This document shows, in pieces, positions 57,889 through 63,204 of a DNA stretch of 63,204 bases. A program made the position numbers and the translations under genes. Every line of letters begins with the position of its first letter. Within the stretch, counting starts at the first letter, position 1. Under the pieces are notes generated by a model, which saw nothing but the letters and a program-made list of their open reading frames with translations, searched no databases and was not told the DNA's origin. Origin of the DNA: a virus; IMG/VR virus record IMGVR_UViG_3300030110_002592, positions 1-63,204 of that record. One strand, written 5' to 3'.

Positions 57889-60318
57889 ATGACACAAAAC
57901 GACACTAACCTAATTACTATCTTTCAGAACATAAAAGAAACAGACACTCCATTCCATAGAGATGTACTTCATATTTTAACACGCGTAAAGAATGGTAACA
58001 GCAAAAATCTCGTAAAACAAATACGAGCGGAGAGCAATAAAGAACTGAGAAACAATCTGAAAAAACAACTACCGGCCATATGTTTTAGTGGTGTATTTAC
58101 TAAACGTTTAGACACCGCCATCACAGAACATAGTGGATTGATATGTTTGGATTTCGATGGCTATAAATCTAAGAAGGCTTTGCTTTCAGATAAGCAGAAG
58201 CTTAGTGAAAACAAGTTTGTTTTTTCAGTATTCATTAGTCCTTCCGGCATGGGCCTGAAGGTATTGATAAAAGTACCCAAGGATGTAGACAACCACAAAA
58301 ACTACTTCAATAGTTTAGAGAATTATTTCAACTCTCCTTACTTTGATAAAAGCGTAAAAAATGTGGGCCGCGTATGTTATGAAAGCTACGACCCGCTTAT
58401 AAATATAAACGTTAACTCTAGTTTGTGGGATAAGATAGATGAAGAAAGCTATGTAGAGATAGATAAAAACTCAGGATATGCAACGATCCCTATTTGTGAT
58501 GAGAACAAGATTATAGAAATCTTAGTAAAGTGGTGGGAGAAAAAATACCCAATGATAGAAGGACAACGGAATCAAAACACTTATGTGTTGGCCTCTGCCT
58601 TTAACGATTTTGGTGTAAACAAAAGTTTGGCTGAGTATGTGATGGCAAATTACACAACTCGCGGGTTCACCATAAACGAAATAAAAAGAACCATAGATAG
58701 CGCCTATGCTCAAAAGCAAAACTTCGGAACAAAAGTGTATGAAGATGTAGAGCAGATGAATGTACTTAGACACAAGATGGCGAAGGGTGCATCTAAACAA
58801 GACATAAAAGAACACCTGCAGTTCTGCGACATGAATCCTATGGAAGTAAATAATGTGATAAGCAGAGTTGAAGAGGAACAGGCCAATAGTTTTTTTTGGA
58901 CTAAAACAGATAAGGGAACGATAAGGATAGTCCATTATTTATTTAAAGACTTCCTTGAAGAGAATGGGTTTTATAAGTACTGTCCTCCCGGGTCAAAGAA
59001 CTATGTGTTTGTTAAGGTTACTAACAATCTTATAGACCATACAAGTGAAAAAGATATTAAAGATTTTGTCCTTCAGTATTTACTAGACAAAGAAGATATG
59101 TCTGTGTACAATTACTTCGCTGACAATACACGTTATTTTAAAGAAGACTTTCTTACGTTACTTGCAAGCATAGATGTTTATTTTATTGAAGACACCAAAA
59201 GCTCTGCGTACTTGTACTATAAAAATTGTGCAGTAAAAATTACCAAGAGTGAGATAGTCCCTATAGACTATTTGGATTTGGGTGGTTATGTTTGGAAAGA
59301 CCATGTCATAGATAGGAATTTTGACATTTGTGATGTTGGTGAATGTGATTACAAAACTTTTATCTCTCGCATCTGCAACGGTGATACAAGCAGAATTAAA
59401 AGCATGGAGTCTACTATAGGATATATGTTACATGGATATAAGAATCTATCCTTTTGTCCCGCCACTATTTTAAATGACGAAACCATTTCTGATATGCCGG
59501 AGGGTGGTACAGGAAAAGGTATTTTTATTAATGCTTTGAGTCAAATGAAAAAAATAGTCGTGATTGATGGGAAGAGTTTTACATTTGAAAGGAGCTTCGC
59601 ATATCAGCTTGTATCGGCTGATACTCAAGTCTTATGCTTTGATGATGTGAAAAAACATTTTGACTTTGAGAGATTGTTCTCAGTAGTTACTGAGGGATTG
59701 ACATTGGAAAAGAAAAACAAAGATGCTATTAAGATACCATTTAACAAGTCTCCAAAAATAGCTATCACCACTAACTATGCTATAAAAGGAAAGGGCAATA
59801 GCTTTGAAAGAAGGAAATGGGAATTGGAATTACATCAACATTATTCTAAGGATTATACTCCTTTAGATGAGTTCGGAAAGTTAATGTTTGGAGATTGGAA
59901 TGATGAAGAGTGGTGTGGCTTTGACAACTACATGGTTAATAATTTACAGTCTTATCTGAATACAGGATTAATAAAAAGCAAGTTTGTAAACTTAAAAATT
60001 CGTAAGCTTAGTGCTGAAACGTGCCATGAGTTTATAGAGTGGTGTGGTCTGATAGATGGACATGATGCCAACAATATGCTCAAGCATAATGAGAAGATAT
60101 ATAAACAGGAACTGTACTTTGATTTTATAGATGAAAACCCTGACTTTGGGCCAAAAAGTAAGATGACTATTAGTAGAGCAAAGTTTTACAAATGGTTAAT
60201 TAGTTATGCAAATTATAAGTATGGTGTCCTTCCTGAGGAAGGCAGAGACCCTAAGGGAAGATGGATTATTTTTAAGCTTAAACCGGAGAATGAAGATTTT
60301 AATATCTTAGACTTCTAA
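57889..60318 (+). CDS. Primase-helicase: VirE-N/BT4734-type primase plus SF3/D5-like helicase (809 aa)
   Basis: The N-terminal part (about residues 55-190) has HSGLICLDFDGYKSKKAL and FSVFISPSGMGLKVLIKV, the VirE-N/BT4734 form of the archaeo-eukaryotic primase fold. A middle helical part, YPMIEGQRNQNTYVLASAFN, resembles primase C-terminal domains. The C-terminal NTPase has Walker A EGGTGKGIF (about 543-551), Walker B TQVLCFDDV and an SF3 motif C, KIAITTNYAI. It should prime and unwind at the phage origin, using host polymerase. It begins directly after cluster B, and the operon continues rightwards across the genome junction. Confidence 0.9.
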   Translation: MTQNDTNLITIFQNIKETDTPFHRDVLHILTRVKNGNSKNLVKQIRAESNKELRNNLKKQLPAICFSGVFTKRLDTAITEHSGLICLDFDGYKSKKALLSDKQKLSENKFVFSVFISPSGMGLKVLIKVPKDVDNHKNYFNSLENYFNSPYFDKSVKNVGRVCYESYDPLININVNSSLWDKIDEESYVEIDKNSGYATIPICDENKIIEILVKWWEKKYPMIEGQRNQNTYVLASAFNDFGVNKSLAEYVMANYTTRGFTINEIKRTIDSAYAQKQNFGTKVYEDVEQMNVLRHKMAKGASKQDIKEHLQFCDMNPMEVNNVISRVEEEQANSFFWTKTDKGTIRIVHYLFKDFLEENGFYKYCPPGSKNYVFVKVTNNLIDHTSEKDIKDFVLQYLLDKEDMSVYNYFADNTRYFKEDFLTLLASIDVYFIEDTKSSAYLYYKNCAVKITKSEIVPIDYLDLGGYVWKDHVIDRNFDICDVGECDYKTFISRICNGDTSRIKSMESTIGYMLHGYKNLSFCPATILNDETISDMPEGGTGKGIFINALSQMKKIVVIDGKSFTFERSFAYQLVSADTQVLCFDDVKKHFDFERLFSVVTEGLTLEKKNKDAIKIPFNKSPKIAITTNYAIKGKGNSFERRKWELELHQHYSKDYTPLDEFGKLMFGDWNDEEWCGFDNYMVNNLQSYLNTGLIKSKFVNLKIRKLSAETCHEFIEWCGLIDGHDANNMLKHNEKIYKQELYFDFIDENPDFGPKSKMTISRAKFYKWLISYANYKYGVLPEEGRDPKGRWIIFKLKPENEDFNILDF

Positions 60319-60329
60319 AAAGTTATGTT

Positions 60330-60584
60330 ATGAGTGATATACATTTATTAAGTAGATTAGTTGAAGCGTTTGACAATTCTTACAATGTGTTGGTACACAA
60401 TCACAACCCATTAGAGATTATTGAAAATGAAGGTGATGTTGTATTTGCCCATGATATTTCTGAAGACATAAACATTAGTTTAGTTGCAAGGATGATTGCT
60501 TTTTGGGAGGAACAAGAGGAATATGAGAAGTGCGCTGAGTTAAAAAAAGTTGAGCTAAAACTTAGACAACATGATCAAGCTTAG
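60330..60584 (+). CDS. Small acidic protein (84 aa)
   Basis: MSDIHLLSRLVEAFDNSYNV, then GDVVFAHDISEDINISLVAR and FWEEQEEYEKCAELKKVELK. The C-terminal part resembles a UVR-like helix hairpin (Y/E..CA.L...E), but the match is loose. It lies between the primase-helicase and the SF2 helicase and overlaps the latter by 14 bp. Possibly a helicase partner; function unknown. Confidence 0.6.
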   Translation: MSDIHLLSRLVEAFDNSYNVLVHNHNPLEIIENEGDVVFAHDISEDINISLVARMIAFWEEQEEYEKCAELKKVELKLRQHDQA

Positions 60585-61806
60585 AGATTACCAACAAGAC
60601 ATTGTTGAGAGAGGTACTCGGATCCTGAGAGAACACCGTTTACTGTACTTAGCTATGGAGGTAAGAACCGGCAAGACTTTAACTAGTTTATCTATATGCG
60701 ATTCATTGGGAGTTGAAAATGTTTTGTTTATTACAAAGAAGAAAGCCATATCTTCTATAACTGAAGATGTTGAGAAGGGAGGCTTTTGTCATTTCAATTT
60801 TTGGTGTATAAATTACGAATCGTTACACAAGATTCCCGATGTGGATTGGGATGTGATTGTATGCGATGAGGCCCACAGCATGAGTAAATTTCCTACGCCT
60901 AGTAACAGGGCCAAGCACGTACGCAAGCTATTAGAAAAATGCAATCCGTATTACATATTGTTATCGGGAACGCCTACTCCTGAAAGTTTTTCTCAGATGT
61001 ACCATCAAGTATATGGTCACCGCAACAATCCTTTCAGGAAGTACAAAAACTTTTATAAGTTTGCTCACGATTTTGTGAGAGTAACGTCACGAAAAATAAA
61101 CAGCAATTATGTAAACGATTACTCCAATGGCAGAAAAGAGATATTGGAGGTTATGAAGCCTTACACTATAAGCTATTCACAAAAGCAAGCAGGCTTTCAA
61201 ACTAAAACTACTGAGACAGTTTTAAAAGTAAAGATGAGCGACACTACCTACAAGATAGCAAATATGCTCAAAAAAAATTTAGTGGTAGAGGGTAAGCAAG
61301 AAGTAATTTTAGCAGACACTTCGGTAAAGCTAATGATGAAGCTACACCAACTATTTTCGGGTACTATCAAGTTCGAGAGTGGTAACTCTACTATTATAGA
61401 TACCACAAAAGCACAATACATTTATAATAAATTCAAAGGCAAAAAAATTGGCATCTTCTATAAGTTTAAGGAAGAGCTAAATGCGATCAAAGAAGTATAT
61501 AACGATTCTATTACTACTGATATAAAAGAGTTTCAAGATACCAATAAAAACATAGCCCTTCAGATTGTTAGTGGGCGTGAAGGTATTTCGTTGAAGCAAG
61601 CAGTAGCGTTAGTATACTACAACATAGACTTTAGTGCGACAAGCTATTGGCAGAGTCGCGATAGGATGACCACAAAGGACAGATTAAAGAACGATGTGTA
61701 TTGGGTGTTTTCTGAGAACGGTATTGAACAAAAAATTTATGATGCAGTCAGCAAGAAAAAGGATTACACATTAAGTCACTTTAAGAATGACCTTAGATTG
61801 CTATGA
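60571..61806 (+). CDS. SF2 (SNF2/DEAH-type) helicase (411 aa)
   Basis: DNA translocase or helicase. N-terminal LRDYQQDIVERG (Q-like motif), Walker A AMEVRTGKTLTSL (residues 28-40), DEAH motif VIVCDEAHSM, motif III LSGTPTPES. In the second domain, QIVSGREGISLKQA and QSRDRMTTKDR give motifs V and VI. All helicase motifs are present in a compact 411-aa protein. Its stop overlaps the HNH gene start (CTATGA). Probably acts in replication or recombination. Confidence 0.9.
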   Translation: MIKLRDYQQDIVERGTRILREHRLLYLAMEVRTGKTLTSLSICDSLGVENVLFITKKKAISSITEDVEKGGFCHFNFWCINYESLHKIPDVDWDVIVCDEAHSMSKFPTPSNRAKHVRKLLEKCNPYYILLSGTPTPESFSQMYHQVYGHRNNPFRKYKNFYKFAHDFVRVTSRKINSNYVNDYSNGRKEILEVMKPYTISYSQKQAGFQTKTTETVLKVKMSDTTYKIANMLKKNLVVEGKQEVILADTSVKLMMKLHQLFSGTIKFESGNSTIIDTTKAQYIYNKFKGKKIGIFYKFKEELNAIKEVYNDSITTDIKEFQDTNKNIALQIVSGREGISLKQAVALVYYNIDFSATSYWQSRDRMTTKDRLKNDVYWVFSENGIEQKIYDAVSKKKDYTLSHFKNDLRLL

Positions 61807-62201
61807 AGGTATGTAAGATATGCAAAAGAGAGTTAGAACAATCAGATTTTCATGTAACAAAAACTTCTAAAAGCGGTAAAGTATATTACCGTGGAGATTG
61901 TAAAGATTGTCATAACGAAAAAAAATATAAATACAAGCGAGGGCTTGCTATGAAAATTAAAAATTATAAAGAAGGTTTAGCGTGTTATAACTGTGGATAC
62001 TCCAAAGAAACGCACCCTGACTTCAGCCCAAAAGCTTTAGAATTTCATCATCACAGGAAGGATAAAACTTTTTCTGTAGCCAATGCAGTAGGCCAAGGTT
62101 TTGGTTTTGAGACCATAAAAAAAGAAATGGATAAATGTTTAATTTTGTGTTGCCGATGTCACAAAGAACACCATTACAAGGAACCAAAATCAAAGAAGTG
62201 A
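61803..62201 (+). CDS. HNH-type endonuclease (132 aa)
   Basis: An N-terminal zinc pair (CKICKRELEQSDF) and DCKDCHNEKKYKYKRG precede a core CYNCGYSKET. ALEFHHHRKDKTFSVANAV and KCLILCCRCHKEHH follow, giving the HNH His and zinc-binding cysteines. This form resembles both free-standing homing endonucleases and phage packaging-associated HNH proteins. As the gene is overlapped on both sides, it is part of the operon and not a recent insertion. Confidence 0.8.
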   Translation: MKVCKICKRELEQSDFHVTKTSKSGKVYYRGDCKDCHNEKKYKYKRGLAMKIKNYKEGLACYNCGYSKETHPDFSPKALEFHHHRKDKTFSVANAVGQGFGFETIKKEMDKCLILCCRCHKEHHYKEPKSKK

Positions 62202-62341
62202 TAGCACTGATATTATTTATATTGGTACTACTCCTAGCTGTATTTAGCTGTAGCTCTCCAAGGGTGATGCAGGTGGATCATTTCCCGTATGAGTTTGATC
62301 GCACTCCAACACAGTGTGAATGTTTCGAACCTGAATTTTAA
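62198..62341 (+). CDS. Small lipoprotein with GTG start (47 aa)
   Basis: GTG at 62198 overlaps the HNH stop (GTGA) and gives a complete lipoprotein signal: MIALILFILVLLLAVFSC with SS after the cysteine. An earlier ATG (62135) would put 21 residues of the HNH gene's other frame before the signal, which is less likely. The mature part has 30 residues with a second Cys pair (QCECFEPEF). Could exclude superinfecting phages or act as a second o-spanin; not shown. Confidence 0.55.
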   Translation: MIALILFILVLLLAVFSCSSPRVMQVDHFPYEFDRTPTQCECFEPEF

Positions 62342-62404
62342 GGTTCGATGTTTTCCACATAAAAGTGTTGGTAAACTGTTTAATGTTTTATATTTTTATG
62401 TATA

Positions 62405-62644
62405 ATGACAGAGTCTAAAATACAAAGCAAAAGAATCAAACAACTAGAGGCCGAAGGTTATTACGTAATTAAACTATTAAAGACAAACAAAAATGGCATT
62501 CCTGACTTGTTAGCTATACCACCTAACTCTGATGTATTGTTTTCAGAAGTCAAGAGACCGGATGGTAAACTCTCTAAGCTACAGGAGTACCGATTAAAAG
62601 AATTAGAAAGCTATGGAATTAAGACAGAAGTATTTAGAGGCTGA
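62405..62644 (+). CDS. VRR-NUC nuclease (79 aa)
   Basis: The small VRR-NUC form of the PD-(D/E)XK fold. NKNGIPDLLAIPPN supplies the PD motif, and VLFSEVKRPDGKLSKLQ supplies E-x-K and the following Q. Phage members cut branched or Holliday-type DNA. Overlaps the DnaA-like gene by 32 bp. A leader of 63 bp with a DnaA-box-like TTTTCCACA (62351-62359) lies before it. Confidence 0.9.
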   Translation: MTESKIQSKRIKQLEAEGYYVIKLLKTNKNGIPDLLAIPPNSDVLFSEVKRPDGKLSKLQEYRLKELESYGIKTEVFRG

Positions 62645-63131
62645 CAAGGAAACTCAAATATTGAGAGACCTTGTTGAGCTGTATTTTGAAATAGACAATG
62701 TTTATGATTTAAGTCGTGAGCGCAAACTTGTAGATGCCCGGAAGGTGTTTGCTTATATTTTAAGAACTCAGAATTGGAGTTTAAACAAAATAGGCAGGGC
62801 TTTAAAAAAAGACCACACTACTATCATTCATTATTTAAAAGACATGGAGTGGTTGTTACAGCACGACTCTAGTATAATCCACGCAGTAAAAATCATATCA
62901 AAAAGTTGGATGGATGAATTTAATGAGTACTTAGATCAACGAGAAATGGATGAGCCTACCATAATAGTTCATTTAAAAGAAGAAAACAAAGAGTTAAAAA
63001 AAGAAATTGACCGCTTAAAAAAAAGCATGAATATTTTTTCACCTTTAATAGATGAAGTACCTTCACATAAGTTACAAGATTTTTATAAGATTGCTAAGTT
63101 GAAGATACGCAGAATAATAAATGGATTATGA
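62613..63131 (+). CDS. DnaA domain IV-like protein with coiled-coil tail, second copy (172 aa)
   Basis: LSRERKLVDARKVFAYILRT (residues about 29-48) then LNKIGRALKKDHTTIIHYLK show the DnaA domain IV signature, closer to the bacterial form (K-D-H-T-T-(I/V)-x-H) than the copy at 55265. The C-terminal half has a coiled coil (KEENKELKKEIDRLKKSM) that could make dimers. No AAA+ part is present. It may bind DnaA-type boxes in the phage or host genome. The next gene's ATG overlaps its stop (ATGA) at 63128, across the genome junction. Confidence 0.78.
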   Translation: MELRQKYLEADKETQILRDLVELYFEIDNVYDLSRERKLVDARKVFAYILRTQNWSLNKIGRALKKDHTTIIHYLKDMEWLLQHDSSIIHAVKIISKSWMDEFNEYLDQREMDEPTIIVHLKEENKELKKEIDRLKKSMNIFSPLIDEVPSHKLQDFYKIAKLKIRRIINGL

Positions 63132-63204
63132 AACTTTCCGAGAGAGACATACAGAGGCTTAATCACATAAACAATACTATGGATGGCCTTTACGAATCTC
63201 TAAC
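63117..63204. repeat. Right copy of the 88-bp terminal overlap
   Basis: Repeats bases 1-88 with two synonymous differences (63169 and 63178). It marks the closing point of a circular genome of about 63,116 bp. Confidence 0.9.
63128..63204 (+). CDS. Second, partial copy of the 62-aa gene (5' end only)
   Basis: Same N-terminal 25 residues as the gene at 12-200, cut by the end of the window. It shows that the ATGA overlap with the DnaA-like gene is real in the closed genome. Confidence 0.75.
   Translation, partial: MKLSERDIQRLNHINNTMDGLYESL

Noticed and set aside
58522-58935. 137-codon leftward frame opposite the primase-helicase
   Set aside because: Antisense to the primase-helicase linker; His/Tyr/Phe-rich shadow composition.
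1-63204. CRISPR arrays, tRNA or rRNA genes, insertion sequences, integrase/att sites
   Set aside because: No regularly spaced repeats, cloverleaf sequences, transposase or integrase motifs were seen by eye. A tRNA-scanning program would be needed to exclude a diverged tRNA.

Overview
The window is an apparently complete genome of a tailed double-stranded DNA phage that probably infects a member of the Bacteroidota. The first 88 bases (1-88) recur at the end (63117-63204) with only two differences, both synonymous. The contig therefore closes into a circle or terminally redundant molecule of about 63,116 bp. Evidence for a Bacteroidota host: AT-rich DNA, A-rich leaders mostly without Shine-Dalgarno sequences, repeated TAnnTTTG promoter elements, and a VirE-N/BT4734-type primase. 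The virion genes (portal with a Gln-rich coiled-coil tail, TerL with a lysine-less Walker A, HK97-type capsid candidate, long tail-stabilisation protein, internal virion proteins) resemble those of crAss-like and marine flavobacterial podoviruses. No integrase, tRNA, DNA polymerase or RNA polymerase was recognised, so a lytic phage relying on host polymerases is likely.

The genome has two divergent arms that part in the 47,357-47,861 intergenic region and meet near 1,316-1,349. The leftward arm (minus strand, about 47,356 down to 1,350) is the late arm. In transcription order it carries a small conserved gene, GroEL and GroES, small basic proteins, an S74-terminated fibre, a spanin pair, an amidase and a holin candidate. 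It continues with a second YadA-like fibre, a tandem GroES-like protein, a TerS candidate, TerL, portal, scaffold candidate, capsid, head-tail proteins and tail stabilisation protein. It ends with three internal/ejection proteins, the last a 4,202-residue giant that takes a fifth of the genome. One plus-strand gene (44059-44532) interrupts this arm.

The rightward arm (47,862-63,131, continuing across the junction to 1,315) is the early/replication arm. It starts with a run of small genes of unknown function, including a CpG-rich cassette and a cassette bracketed by near-identical terminators. Next come a first DnaA-domain-IV-like protein, a Sak-type annealing protein, a RecE-like nuclease and a small SSB-like protein. 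They are followed by a primase-helicase, an SF2 helicase, an HNH nuclease, a lipoprotein, a VRR-NUC nuclease, a second DnaA-domain-IV-like protein and another PD-(D/E)XK nuclease.

The most interesting signals outside genes are two related intergenic elements (46891-47078 and 57746-57883). Each is packed with TGTCGA/TCGACA motifs around a TATATATA tract. One precedes the chaperonin genes and the other precedes the primase-helicase, which suggests a shared origin or operator system. Further points are the phage GroEL/GroES in reversed gene order plus a tandem GroES-like protein beside the terminase, a series of short-leader promoters through the late arm, and a strong directional RNA hairpin at 42596-42649.
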